Positions 22,266 to 30,057 of a stretch of 39,450 bases of DNA are shown here, piece by piece (the first letter of the stretch is position 1; each line of letters begins with the position of its first letter). The translations under genes were made by a program, and so were the position numbers. Origin of the DNA: GWA2-46-15 sp964551525 (GTDB lineage: Bacteria > Patescibacteriota > Minisyncoccia > Minisyncoccales > GWA2-46-15); contig CAZKCH010000005.1 in assembly GCA_964551525.1 (NCBI GenBank), forward strand, positions 1 through 39,450. The letters are read 5' to 3'. A model generated the notes under the pieces. That model was not told the DNA's origin. It did not search any database and worked only from the letters and a program-made list of their open reading frames with translations.

Positions 22266-22484
22266 ATGAGGATTTTTGTTAAGGTAAAGACAAGGGCGAA
22301 AGAGAATAAGATTGAGAAAATAGGGGATAATCGGTTTGGGGTTTGGGTGAAAGAGCCGCCGGTTGAGGGGAGAGCGAATGAAGCGGTTTGTAAGATAACG
22401 TCGGAGTATTTCGGCGTTTCGCTGGCCAAGGTAAAAATCATTTCGGGGCGCGCTTCGCCCCGGAAAATCATCGAAATTTCATGA
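22266..22484 (+). CDS. DUF167 (YggU-like) protein, copy 2
   Basis: 72 residues from ATG 22266. It has the same architecture and length as copy 1 and about 69 percent identity, including IEKIGDNRFGVWVKE. Long stretches of DNA are also similar, so one arose from the other by duplication about 1.4 kb apart. Its stop overlaps the start of a membrane micropeptide (ATGA). Confidence 0.83.
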   Translation: MRIFVKVKTRAKENKIEKIGDNRFGVWVKEPPVEGRANEAVCKITSEYFGVSLAKVKIISGRASPRKIIEIS

Positions 22485-22591
22485 AAATAAGAGAGATTAT
22501 AACTATGAAAATTAAGTGGTGGGCCTGGCTTTTGATTTTTCTATTCCTCGGCTCCATAATGGCTTTATTAGAGGTGATGCTGATAAAATAA
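22481..22591 (+). CDS. Small membrane peptide (36 residues)
   Basis: From ATG 22481, which overlaps the DUF167 stop, to TAA 22589-22591. The N-terminus is basic (MKIREIITMKIK) and one transmembrane helix follows (WWAWLLIFLFLGSIMALLEV). ATG 22505 is an alternative start. The tight coupling supports translation. Function is unknown. Confidence 0.5.
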   Translation: MKIREIITMKIKWWAWLLIFLFLGSIMALLEVMLIK

Positions 22592-22601
22592 TTTTTAAAC
22601 C

Positions 22602-23033
22602 ATGAAAAAAACTTATATAATTGTTTTAGTTATTATTGCTATTGTTTTTGCGGGATTTCTCATTTTACGGGATAATAAAAAAGAGGGTAATAAAACATTT
22701 AAAATACAAGGTATGAAAATAGAAATTTTAAAAGAGGGGAGTGGAGCAGAGGCAAAAAATGGCGACACGGTTTCCGCTCATTATACCGGCACCCTAGAGA
22801 ACGGAATCAAGTTTGATTCGAGCGTGGATCGGGGCACGCCTTTTAGTTTTAAATTAGGGGTAGGGCAGGTAATTAAGGGTTGGGATTTAGGGATTTTGGG
22901 AATGAAATTAGGCGAAAAAAGGAAATTAACCATTCCGCCGGAGTTGGCTTATGGTTCAAATGCAGTCGGTGGCGTGATTCCCGTTAATTCAACTCTGATT
23001 TTCGAGGTAGAGTTAATGACAATTAACCAGTAA
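22602..23033 (+). CDS. Membrane-anchored FKBP-type peptidyl-prolyl isomerase
   Basis: A 143-residue protein with an N-terminal transmembrane anchor (about residues 4-22, after MKKT) and an FKBP domain from about 38. It shows VSAHYTGTLENGIKFDSS, PFSFKLGVGQVIKGWDLG (the conserved pocket Trp and Ile) and PPELAYGSNAVGGVIP(V)NSTLIFEVEL. The domain is on the outer face of the membrane and helps fold exported proteins. It lies 10 bases after the membrane peptide. Confidence 0.92.
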   Translation: MKKTYIIVLVIIAIVFAGFLILRDNKKEGNKTFKIQGMKIEILKEGSGAEAKNGDTVSAHYTGTLENGIKFDSSVDRGTPFSFKLGVGQVIKGWDLGILGMKLGEKRKLTIPPELAYGSNAVGGVIPVNSTLIFEVELMTINQ

Positions 23034-23038
23034 TTTCT

Positions 23039-23581
23039 ATGAAGTGGATCGCGATTGCCGGTAGTTGGCATAAAATCAACCAAGAAATTGAAAATGAGAT
23101 TCGCCAGGACATAAAAGAAATTATGGAACGGGGCGACGGTATTGTTTCCGGCGGCGCGCTTAATGTTGATTTTATCGCGCTGGACGAAGCGTTGAGATGC
23201 GATTCCGAAGCGCAAAGAATCAAGATTTTTCTTCCTACAACGTTGGAAAAATACAGCGAGCATTATCGCAAACATGCTCGAATAGGCGATATTACAGTCG
23301 AGCAAGCAGAAGCGCTGGTTAAGCAATTAGAAGAATTAAAGAACAAAAACCCAAAAGCGCTTATAGAAAACTTTGACACTAACTTTACCGAAGAAACAAA
23401 AAAGAAAATGTATTTTGAAAGAATTTCTCGAATTATTGAAGCGGCAGATGAATTAATTGCTTTTGTAATTAAAACCAAGCCGGGCGAAGGATTAGGAACA
23501 GCAGACACGATTGAAAAGGCGCGCCAGAAGGGCATTCCGGTAAAAACATATCGATACGATCTAAGTTCTAAGACAAATTGA
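23039..23581 (+). CDS. SLOG-like nucleotide-binding protein
   Basis: A 180-residue Rossmann-like protein. Its pattern of an N-terminal WIAIAGSWHKIN strand and loop followed by GIVSGGALNVDFIALDEA matches the SLOG (SMF/DprA-LOG) superfamily, where the GG-G-D/E loop binds nucleotides or ADP-ribose derivatives. The C-terminal half (ADELIAFVIKTKPGEGLGTADTIEKARQKGIPV) completes the fold. The ligand is unknown. It is the last gene of the cluster, with a terminator directly after the stop. Confidence 0.7.
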   Translation: MKWIAIAGSWHKINQEIENEIRQDIKEIMERGDGIVSGGALNVDFIALDEALRCDSEAQRIKIFLPTTLEKYSEHYRKHARIGDITVEQAEALVKQLEELKNKNPKALIENFDTNFTEETKKKMYFERISRIIEAADELIAFVIKTKPGEGLGTADTIEKARQKGIPVKTYRYDLSSKTN

Positions 23582-23604
23582 AGGAAGTCGGACTTCCTTC
23601 TTTT
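23580..23604 (+). terminator. Rho-independent terminator
   Basis: GAAGGAAGT CGG ACTTCCTTC then TTTT: a perfect 9-base stem that begins inside the stop codon of the SLOG gene. Confidence 0.88.
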
Positions 23605-23675
23605 CATTTTACTATGAAAGACGAATGATTTTTGGTATGATAGAGATGTTTTTGCAAAAGTAATTTTTTGGAAAA

Positions 23676-25019
23676 ATGAAAAAATACGACTATTTAATTA
23701 TCGGTGCCGGCCCAGCAGGATTATTTGCCGGATTGGAATTTGTCAAAAAAGGGATTAAAAATGTTTTGATATTGGAAAAAGGAAAGACTATAAACAAAAG
23801 ACGACCCAATGAAACAATGTGCGGAGTGGGAGGAAGCGGCGCTTTCAGTGACGGCAAACTGCATTTCAATTTAAGTTTAAGTCAGGAAAAAATACTTGAT
23901 TTTGTCAGCAAAGCCGAAGCAATTAAATTGTTTGACGGGATTGAACAAGATTTTTTACGTTTTGGAGTGGATTCGCCGGCAACGCCGACTAATGTAGATG
24001 AAGTAGAAAGGTTAATCAGCGATTGCCAAAAATGCAACGTGAAGTTATATCCGCGGAAAATCCGTCATGTGGGCAGCAATTTATTACCGAAAGTAATTGG
24101 TAATTTAGTTAAGGTACTAAATAAGGGCGGGGTTAAAATCTTATCTGAAACCGAAGTTAAGAAAATAACTAAAAAGAACGGCGGTTATAATTTGGAAACG
24201 AATAGGGGCGGGTTTGGGGCAAAAAATGTTTTAGTGGCGCCGGGAAGGATCGGCGCCAAATGGTTGCAGAATATGGCCAGAGAATTAGGGATCCGTTACG
24301 AGTATCAGATGGTAGAGGTAGGGGTAAGATACGAATTTCCTGCCAGCGTGACGGTAGAGCATTCGCGGATTATGTACGAAGGGATATATTCGGTTCAAAC
24401 CCCAACCTTTGACGACACGATGAGGACTTATTGCCCTTGCCCGAATGGTTATGTGGCAATTGAGGATTACGGCGACTATATTTGCGTTAACGGACACTCA
24501 AATTCAGATCACCAATCAAAAAATAGTAATTTTGCTTTAGTCCAGGAGATAAGGTTAATTAAACCAGTGGAGAATACCACTGATTACGCGATTTCGATCG
24601 CCAAACTGGCAACGACTTTGGGAGGAGGAAAACCAATAATTCAGCGTTTAACCGATTTAAGGGCGGGGAGAAGAAGCACGCCGGAAAGAATCGCCAAAAG
24701 TTTGTTAATTCCGAGTTTGGATTTAGATTCGTGTGCTCCAGGCGATATTTCCATGGCTTTGCCCTATCGGTTGGTAAGGAATATTTTAGAGGCGCTGGAC
24801 ATTTTGAATGGGGTTTTGCCAGGGATCAACGCTGGCTCTAATCTTTTATACGCGCCAGAAATAAAATTAAGGGGTTCAAGAATTAAAACTAATAAGTATT
24901 TGGAAACCGAATTAAAGGATTTGTTTGTGGCCGGTGATGGCGCTGGCGTTTCTGGCAATATTGTTGGCGCGGCTGCCACTGGCATTATTGCAGCGCGAGG
25001 AATGCTCGGGGCTAAGTAA
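23676..25019 (+). CDS. FAD-dependent dehydrogenase (COG2509-like)
   Basis: A 447-residue flavoprotein. The dinucleotide-binding motif is IIGAGPAGLFAGLE (about 8-21), followed by LEKGK, the conserved CGVGGSGAFSDGK and, at the C-terminus, LFVAGDGAGVSGNIVGAAATG, the second FAD-contact motif. It matches the uncharacterised FAD-dependent dehydrogenase group. The substrate is unknown. It may be the electron partner of the flavodoxin fusion encoded convergently beyond it. A TGGTATGAT -10 precedes at 23633-23641. Confidence 0.85.
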   Translation: MKKYDYLIIGAGPAGLFAGLEFVKKGIKNVLILEKGKTINKRRPNETMCGVGGSGAFSDGKLHFNLSLSQEKILDFVSKAEAIKLFDGIEQDFLRFGVDSPATPTNVDEVERLISDCQKCNVKLYPRKIRHVGSNLLPKVIGNLVKVLNKGGVKILSETEVKKITKKNGGYNLETNRGGFGAKNVLVAPGRIGAKWLQNMARELGIRYEYQMVEVGVRYEFPASVTVEHSRIMYEGIYSVQTPTFDDTMRTYCPCPNGYVAIEDYGDYICVNGHSNSDHQSKNSNFALVQEIRLIKPVENTTDYAISIAKLATTLGGGKPIIQRLTDLRAGRRSTPERIAKSLLIPSLDLDSCAPGDISMALPYRLVRNILEALDILNGVLPGINAGSNLLYAPEIKLRGSRIKTNKYLETELKDLFVAGDGAGVSGNIVGAAATGIIAARGMLGAK

Positions 25020-25024
25020 AAATC

Positions 25025-26347
25025 CTAAACTTTTTTGAGCGGTTTTTTGATTGCTGACTCTTGTTTTAGTTGTTCCAGTTCTTCCTTGAGCTCCACCATT
25101 TTTAATTCCCGGCCAATGACGAGTTTATTAAATCTTTCCAGTTCTTCAATCTTTTCCTCAAGGTTTTTGGTTTTTTCCTTGATTTGAGTATCAAGAGTAT
25201 CGCTGAAATCCTTTAGTTCCCTGGTTCTTTCATTGACCTTAGCTTCAAGAATGGCCTTGGCTTTTTCCACTTCTTCTTGAGCGTCAAGAAGCCGCATAAA
25301 GTGTCTCTGGAGGTCGCCGGTGGTGGCGTTGATAATCCAGAAGGCGAACGAGAGCAGGCCGATATCCCATAAGGGGTTGAGGGTGCTTCGGTTTCCGGAA
25401 AAAGCGAAAACAAAAACATATGATAAACAAGTAGTCAAGCCGTTAAAAATGCTTAATCTTTGGTCGCGGAAAAAACCGGTCAAGGCAAAAATGACAAAAT
25501 ATCCCCACAAAATAGTTCGGCCTAAAAGCGAGGGGGAAAACATAATCGTCATAGTCCAAAGCAAGAGCAAGGAGGAGATGCCGATGTATTTGCTTAAATG
25601 AATTTTCGATTTCGACTTTCTTAATACGGTGAGGACGATAAAAGTTAGCAGGAAGATAATAACGAAAGAGAAATATTGATTGGCGTTGACGAGCGTATCG
25701 CCGGCGATAAGAAATGCCAACCGGGAGATGGTGGAGACAATGACCAAAGAGGTGAAAATCACCACCAAAAGGCGGATGTTGTCCAGCTCCTTTTTGAAAA
25801 GCAAATAGCTTTTGAAAGAATGCAAAGGCGATTCAATGTCGTTGCAAAATTCAGAGATTAATTTTCTGCCGTACTCGCTGTCGCACGACCATTTTTTGAA
25901 AACACTGGAAAGGAAAAGCATGCTGCGCATGCGGCCTTCCCGCGGCTCGATAATCCGGGAAAAAGTCAGGTCGAGCAAATAACCGGAAAGAAAATACCAT
26001 TCTATTGCCGGCGGCGCGGCGGTGGCGGAAAATAAACCGAGATTTTTATATTTCAGGCCGCTGATTGTTTTAAGGTATCGCGCCATGGGCAAAGAAAGCC
26101 GGGTCCAGTTGGGGCTGCCGATCAGAATAGCATCGTAGCCAGAAACATCTTTTATTTTTATCGGCTGGATATCGCACTCGCCTTTGATGAAACGGAGATT
26201 CCACCAGCCCCAAAAACTATGTTCTTTAACGGGAACAACTCTTTCGATATCAATATCGTGGCCCCTGATCGAAAGCTCAGTTCTTAGAACGCCGGCGATT
26301 TTAGCCGTGCCGTTGGTCTTGGAATAGAAGGCAATGAGGATCTTCAT
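25025..26347 (-). CDS. Flavodoxin-like / multi-pass membrane / coiled-coil fusion protein
   Basis: A 440-residue protein with three parts. Residues 1-175 are flavodoxin-like: FMN loop IAFYSKTNGTAKIA (5-18), then ILIGSPNWTRLSLPMARYL. Residues about 205-345 form roughly six transmembrane helices. Residues about 350-435 form a charged coiled coil, ending in ELERFNKLVIGRELKMVELK, a phrase also met in the helices before sensor kinases, but no kinase domain follows. It looks like a membrane-bound redox sensor whose output domain is missing or supplied in trans. No named family is recognised for the whole. Confidence 0.7.
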   Translation of the reverse strand: MKILIAFYSKTNGTAKIAGVLRTELSIRGHDIDIERVVPVKEHSFWGWWNLRFIKGECDIQPIKIKDVSGYDAILIGSPNWTRLSLPMARYLKTISGLKYKNLGLFSATAAPPAIEWYFLSGYLLDLTFSRIIEPREGRMRSMLFLSSVFKKWSCDSEYGRKLISEFCNDIESPLHSFKSYLLFKKELDNIRLLVVIFTSLVIVSTISRLAFLIAGDTLVNANQYFSFVIIFLLTFIVLTVLRKSKSKIHLSKYIGISSLLLLWTMTIMFSPSLLGRTILWGYFVIFALTGFFRDQRLSIFNGLTTCLSYVFVFAFSGNRSTLNPLWDIGLLSFAFWIINATTGDLQRHFMRLLDAQEEVEKAKAILEAKVNERTRELKDFSDTLDTQIKEKTKNLEEKIEELERFNKLVIGRELKMVELKEELEQLKQESAIKKPLKKV

Positions 26348-26408
26348 ATTAGTTTATTTTACCACTCGGGCATAGTTTTTCAATATGGTTTTTTAGCAAT
26401 GGTTTTTC

Positions 26409-26417
26409 TGGTATAAT
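26409..26417 (+). promoter_or_regulatory. Extended -10 before the RBBP9-like gene
   Basis: TGGTATAAT, a perfect extended -10, ends 8 bases before ATG 26426, so the transcript likely starts at the start codon. Confidence 0.5.
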
Positions 26418-26425
26418 TAATAAAT

Positions 26426-26977
26426 ATGACAATACTCATACTTCATGGAATAGAGGGTTATGCCGGGATCCATTGGCAGCAATGGCTTCATGACAATTTA
26501 GTGAAAGATGGGCACAAAGTACTTATGCCAAATTTGTCGGACTCTAATCATCCTGACAGGAAGACCTGGCTTAAAACAGCCCAATCGTTAATTGGAGGAG
26601 CAAATCCGTCCGATTTGGTTATTGTCGGTCATTCTTTAGGCGTGCCGGTTGCCTTGGATTTTATAGAAGAAGCTTCCGTTAAGGCGCTTATCTCTGTTTC
26701 CGGGTTCGCGCGCGATTATGGCATAGAATTAAACAGTTATTTTTTAAGAGAGAAGGCGATTGATTTTAAAAAAATTAATGAAAATCTTGAACAATCATTT
26801 ATTATTTACAGCGATGACGATCCTTATGTGCCTCAAGAGGAGTTAAGGTTTTTAGCAGAGGGTCTCAAGACGGAGCCGATAATAATTTCTAAGGGAGGTC
26901 ATTTTAATACAGATTCCGAATATACGACATTTCCTTTGTTGTTGGAAATTATAAGGAATAAGATTAATAATCAATAA
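26426..26977 (+). CDS. RBBP9/YdeN-type serine hydrolase
   Basis: A 183-residue small alpha/beta hydrolase of PF06821. It has ILILHGIEGYAGIHWQQWL at the start, the nucleophile elbow VGHSLGVPVAL (about 68-78), the Asp in IYSDDDPYVP and the His in SKGGHFNTDS. This is a complete triad in the compact RBBP9 form. The substrate is unknown. The next gene starts after 9 bases. Confidence 0.88.
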   Translation: MTILILHGIEGYAGIHWQQWLHDNLVKDGHKVLMPNLSDSNHPDRKTWLKTAQSLIGGANPSDLVIVGHSLGVPVALDFIEEASVKALISVSGFARDYGIELNSYFLREKAIDFKKINENLEQSFIIYSDDDPYVPQEELRFLAEGLKTEPIIISKGGHFNTDSEYTTFPLLLEIIRNKINNQ

Positions 26978-26986
26978 TTTTAAAAC

Positions 26987-27472
26987 ATGAACAAGCTTTA
27001 TGAGAATAGTCCTACGGGCTGCTGCCTGCCGTTTAATCCCGAGCCGTGGCAGGAAAAAGAAGTCGTTTTTCAGGATCGTTTGTTCATTAAAGACAGGGTA
27101 AGGAGTATTTTTCATATCCCGTTAAATTTTGGTCAGGTGATGGTTAAGAACGTAGAAAGAATCCAAAAGGCCGGTGCTTTGCCAAGCGAGCCGTTAATGC
27201 TTTCCGACGAGAAATCAATGTGGGGCAGCGACCTTTATATTGCCGTCGCCAAAGAAGTGCCGGGCGCGGCAATGGCAAAAATCTCCGGCACTTTTCTAAC
27301 CAAGGTTTTTGAAGGTGAGTATAAAAATATGGGCCAGTGGATAAAAGAGATGATGGCGTTTGTGAAATCACGGGGCAAGGAAATGAAAAAGATGTATTTT
27401 TTCTACACTACTTGTCCGGCCTGCGCCAAAAAATACGGCAAGAATTACACCGTAATCTTAGTCCAAGTATAA
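26987..27472 (+). CDS. Conserved protein with C-terminal CPAC motif
   Basis: A 161-residue soluble protein that I do not place in a named family. It begins with a Cys pair (TGCCLPF) after 10 residues, has a core IFHIPLNFGQVMVKNVERI and SMWGSDLYIAVAKEVPGA, and ends with YFFYTTCPACAKKYGKNYTVIL. The two Cys pairs suggest a metal site or a redox pair. It is co-directional with the hydrolase upstream and a membrane protein downstream. Confidence 0.6.
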   Translation: MNKLYENSPTGCCLPFNPEPWQEKEVVFQDRLFIKDRVRSIFHIPLNFGQVMVKNVERIQKAGALPSEPLMLSDEKSMWGSDLYIAVAKEVPGAAMAKISGTFLTKVFEGEYKNMGQWIKEMMAFVKSRGKEMKKMYFFYTTCPACAKKYGKNYTVILVQV

Positions 27473-27487
27473 TATTAAACATAAATT

Positions 27488-27865
27488 ATGGAAAATATCT
27501 CATTTTTTTGGTGGTTATTTATCGGAGTCAGTATCGTGGGTTTTTTTCTAGCCTATCTTTATGGTCGGAAAACAACTGATTTTAGGTGGAGTGAATATCT
27601 GGCGATGATCGCCGCGCCTTTGGTTTTTATCGTGGTCGCGTCCATTTATCTCGATAAAAGGATTTTTTCAATGTTTTTAATAAGTTCTGCGATTGGTTTT
27701 TTGGCCGAAGGTATTATTGGTTTTACTTACGACAAAATTTTGGGTAAAAGGTTATGGACATATAATCGTTTGAGTGTGGGGGGCTATACGAGTTATTTAA
27801 GCATCCCTCTTTGGGGAGTGGCTGGCGTGATTTTCTTGTTTGTTTCTAAGTTAATAGGATTTTAA
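27488..27865 (+). CDS. Conserved four-helix membrane protein
   Basis: A 125-residue membrane protein with about four hydrophobic segments (about 5-25, 38-55, 60-80, 100-122). Between the last two it has GFTYDKILGKRLWTYNRL and GGYTSYLSIPLWG, a conserved-looking loop. I recognise no function. It lies 15 bases after its neighbour. Confidence 0.6.
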   Translation: MENISFFWWLFIGVSIVGFFLAYLYGRKTTDFRWSEYLAMIAAPLVFIVVASIYLDKRIFSMFLISSAIGFLAEGIIGFTYDKILGKRLWTYNRLSVGGYTSYLSIPLWGVAGVIFLFVSKLIGF

Positions 27866-27891
27866 TTATTAAAAAGTAATCAAACAAAAAC

Positions 27892-28653
27892 ATGTTTGAA
27901 CTCACAAACAAAGTAGCAATCATTACCGGCGCTAGACGAGGCATGGGTAAAGCCGATGCTATTGCTTTAGCTAAGCAGGGCGCCAAAGTGGCAGTGACAG
28001 ATATTAATTTAGAAGAATGTCAGCAAGTGGTTGAGGAAATTAAAAAAGGCGGGGGAGAAGCAGTTGCTTTTAAAATGGATGTTAGTAACAAGGCTGAGGT
28101 GGATAAAGTTTTTGACGAGGTGGTGAGGAAATGGGGCCGGCTGGACATTTTAGTTAATAACGCTGGTATTTATGCGCCGAAAATGGCAACAGATATAACT
28201 GAAGCGGATTGGGATAAGACATTAGATATCAACCTGAAGGGCCAGTTTTTTTGCGCTCAAAGAGCGGCCAAGGAAATGGCGAAAAACAACTGGGGCAGGA
28301 TTATCAATATTGCCTCGATTGCTTCGGGCGGAGTGGGGGTGGGAGTAATGGCAGGCGCTCATTATAGCGCTTCCAAAGGTGGGATTATTGGCATGACCGA
28401 GACCATGGCGATTGAATGGGCGGGTCTGGGGATTAATGTTAATGTGATTGCTCCTGGGGCAATTGATACGCCTATGGTTCAGGAAGCGAATATGCCCAAA
28501 GAGGCAATGGCGGGGTTTTTAGCCGGTATTCCTTTGAAAAGAATGGGTGTGGCGAATGAAATTGCTTCAGCAGTGGTCTTTCTTGCTTCAGAGGAAGTAA
28601 GTTATATCACCGGGGCAACATTAGTAGTCGACGGCGGGTGGTTAGCCGCATAA
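27892..28653 (+). CDS. SDR-family oxidoreductase (FabG-like)
   Basis: A 253-residue classical short-chain dehydrogenase. It has the cofactor motif TGARRGMG (12-19), VTDINLEE with Asp in the place that usually selects NAD(H), NNAG (89-92), Ser142/145, and YSASK (Y158, K162) and PGAIDTPM. Fatty-acid synthesis genes are absent nearby, so although it looks like 3-oxoacyl-ACP reductase its substrate is open. Confidence 0.88.
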   Translation: MFELTNKVAIITGARRGMGKADAIALAKQGAKVAVTDINLEECQQVVEEIKKGGGEAVAFKMDVSNKAEVDKVFDEVVRKWGRLDILVNNAGIYAPKMATDITEADWDKTLDINLKGQFFCAQRAAKEMAKNNWGRIINIASIASGGVGVGVMAGAHYSASKGGIIGMTETMAIEWAGLGINVNVIAPGAIDTPMVQEANMPKEAMAGFLAGIPLKRMGVANEIASAVVFLASEEVSYITGATLVVDGGWLAA

Positions 28654-28659
28654 CGTTAA

Positions 28660-28680
28660 CTATAAACCATAAACTATAAA
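28660..28680. repeat. Heptamer array (CTATAAA-like)
   Basis: CTATAAA, CCATAAA, CTATAAA in perfect 7-base phase, followed by CTAATAT, in the 35-base gap between the SDR gene and the DUF3850-like gene. Confidence 0.55.
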
Positions 28681-28688
28681 CTAATATC

Positions 28689-28949
28689 ATGGCGATCATA
28701 AAAAAGAAAAGCTGGCCGAAAATTTTTGCTTTGATGAAATTGGGCAAAAAGAAGTTTGATCTCCGCATTGCGGATTTCAAGGTTAAAGAAGGGGACACCT
28801 TGGTTTTGGAAGAATACGATCCGAAAAAGAAAAAGTATACGGGCCGGAAGCTGGCGAAAAAAGTGAAATACGTATTGAAATTTGGTTTGAATGACTTTGG
28901 TCAGAAAAAAGCAATCGAGAAGAAGGGGTTATACATCATTCAGATTTAA
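28689..28949 (+). CDS. DUF3850/ASCH-like protein
   Basis: An 86-residue protein similar to DUF3850: KSWPKIFALMKLGKKKFDLRIADFKVKEGDTLVLEEYDP followed in sequence by YTGRKLAKKVKYVLKFG. This is the ASCH/PUA-like RNA-binding fold, in which the GKK-FDLR and YTGR parts are signature features. The partner RNA or nucleotide is unknown. (Motifs quoted in two pieces: KSWPKIFALMKLGKKKFDLR, then KVKEGDTLVLEEYDP.). Confidence 0.75.
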   Translation: MAIIKKKSWPKIFALMKLGKKKFDLRIADFKVKEGDTLVLEEYDPKKKKYTGRKLAKKVKYVLKFGLNDFGQKKAIEKKGLYIIQI

Positions 28950-28951
28950 AA

Positions 28952-28978
28952 ATTGTGGGAGGTCCGACCTCCCACAAT
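28952..28978. repeat. Perfect hairpin between DUF3850 and rlmN
   Basis: ATTGTGGGAGGT CCG ACCTCCCACAAT, a 12-base perfect stem with a 3-base loop. No T run follows. It resembles in shape the terminator at 23580 (same style loop CGG/CCG), so it may be a bidirectional terminator or mRNA-end stabiliser. Confidence 0.65.
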
Positions 28979-28992
28979 CTCAGTATAGATTC

Positions 28993-30000
28993 ATGGATTT
29001 GGAAAAACTGGAAAAAGTTCTTAGCGAAGAACCGAGTTTTCGCTTCAAACAGGCGAAGAAGGCGATTTTTCAGGATTTAATTGAGGACTGGAGCGAGGCC
29101 TTGGTTTTGCCCTTGGCTTTGCGCCATAAGCTTTCTGATGATTGTCCTTTGAAAATTGAGGGGGAGATTTTGATCAGCGCTGACAGCAAAACAGTCAAGG
29201 CGTTAATAATTCTTGGGGACGGCCTGAAAGTGGAAACAGTTTTGATGCGTTATTCTGACAGGAACACGATTTGCGTTTCTTCCATGGTTGGCTGCCCTCT
29301 TGCCTGTGAATTTTGCGCTACGGGCAAGATGGGATTCAAGAGAAACTTAACCGCCGATGAAATAATTGAGCAGGTTTTATTTTTTAATCGTTATCTGAAA
29401 AAAGAAAATCAAAGAATAAGTAGCGCGGTTTTTATGGGCATGGGCGAGCCGTTTTTAAATTATGATAATGTCATGGCCGCCATCAAGATTTTAAACGAAA
29501 AAAACGGTTTCAATATCGGTAGCCGCCACATTTCCATTTCCACCGCCGGCATTGTTGAAGGAATAAATAAATTAGCCGAGGAGACGTTACAGTTGAACTT
29601 GGCGATTTCTCTTCATGCGTCGAACGACAATTTAAGATCGAAAATCATGCCGATCAATAAAAAATATCCCTTGGCGCAGATATTGGGGGCGGTGGAGAAT
29701 TATCTGGAAAAAACTAACCGAAAAGTCATGTTCGAGTATTTGATGATCGGGGGAGTGAATGATTCCGTTGAGCGGGCGCAAGAACTGGCGGCTTTGCTTT
29801 CGCCTCTAAGGAGGTCTCTTTTCATGGTTAATTTAATCGCCTATAATCCTACCGGGGTTTTCCAGCCGTCTGGGAAAAAGGAAATTCAAGAATTTAAACA
29901 ATTATTAGAAAAACAGGGGATTGAGGTGACGGAAAGATATCGGTTTGGCCAAAGCATCCAAGCCGCGTGTGGGCAATTAGCCGCAAACTCTAAATCCTAA
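28993..30000 (+). CDS. rlmN: 23S rRNA (adenine-2503-C2)-methyltransferase RlmN
   Basis: A 335-residue radical SAM enzyme that methylates A2503 of 23S rRNA and A37 of some tRNAs. The cluster motif is CPLACEFCATG (C-x3-C-x2-C), with MGMGEPFLNYDNV, HISISTAGIV, NLAISLHA, and the mechanistic Cys in QAACGQLA near the end. Start ATG 28993 was chosen because frames upstream lie in the hairpin. The last codons and stop fall inside a heptamer array. Confidence 0.93.
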   Translation: MDLEKLEKVLSEEPSFRFKQAKKAIFQDLIEDWSEALVLPLALRHKLSDDCPLKIEGEILISADSKTVKALIILGDGLKVETVLMRYSDRNTICVSSMVGCPLACEFCATGKMGFKRNLTADEIIEQVLFFNRYLKKENQRISSAVFMGMGEPFLNYDNVMAAIKILNEKNGFNIGSRHISISTAGIVEGINKLAEETLQLNLAISLHASNDNLRSKIMPINKKYPLAQILGAVENYLEKTNRKVMFEYLMIGGVNDSVERAQELAALLSPLRRSLFMVNLIAYNPTGVFQPSGKKEIQEFKQLLEKQGIEVTERYRFGQSIQAACGQLAANSKS

Positions 30001-30022
30001 ACTCTAAACTCTAAACTCTAAA
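29988..30022. repeat. Heptamer array (CTCTAAA) across the rlmN stop
   Basis: Five 7-base units in one phase: CTCTAAA, TCCTAAA, CTCTAAA, CTCTAAA, CTCTAAA. The first two encode the end of RlmN including its stop. Confidence 0.75.
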
Positions 30023-30040
30023 CCACGATCTGAGGATCTG

Positions 30041-30049
30041 TGTTATTAT
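30041..30049 (+). promoter_or_regulatory. Extended -10 before the Gmad2/GerMN gene
   Basis: TGTTATTAT fits TGnTAnnnT and ends 8 bases before ATG 30058, which favours that start over ATG 30052. Confidence 0.4.
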
Positions 30050-30057
30050 TAATGAAT

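Noticed and set aside
29988..30022. Telomere-like CCCTAAA repeat
   Set aside because: Units are CTCTAAA, only five long, inside an operon-like region; the same period with other words occurs at other junctions.
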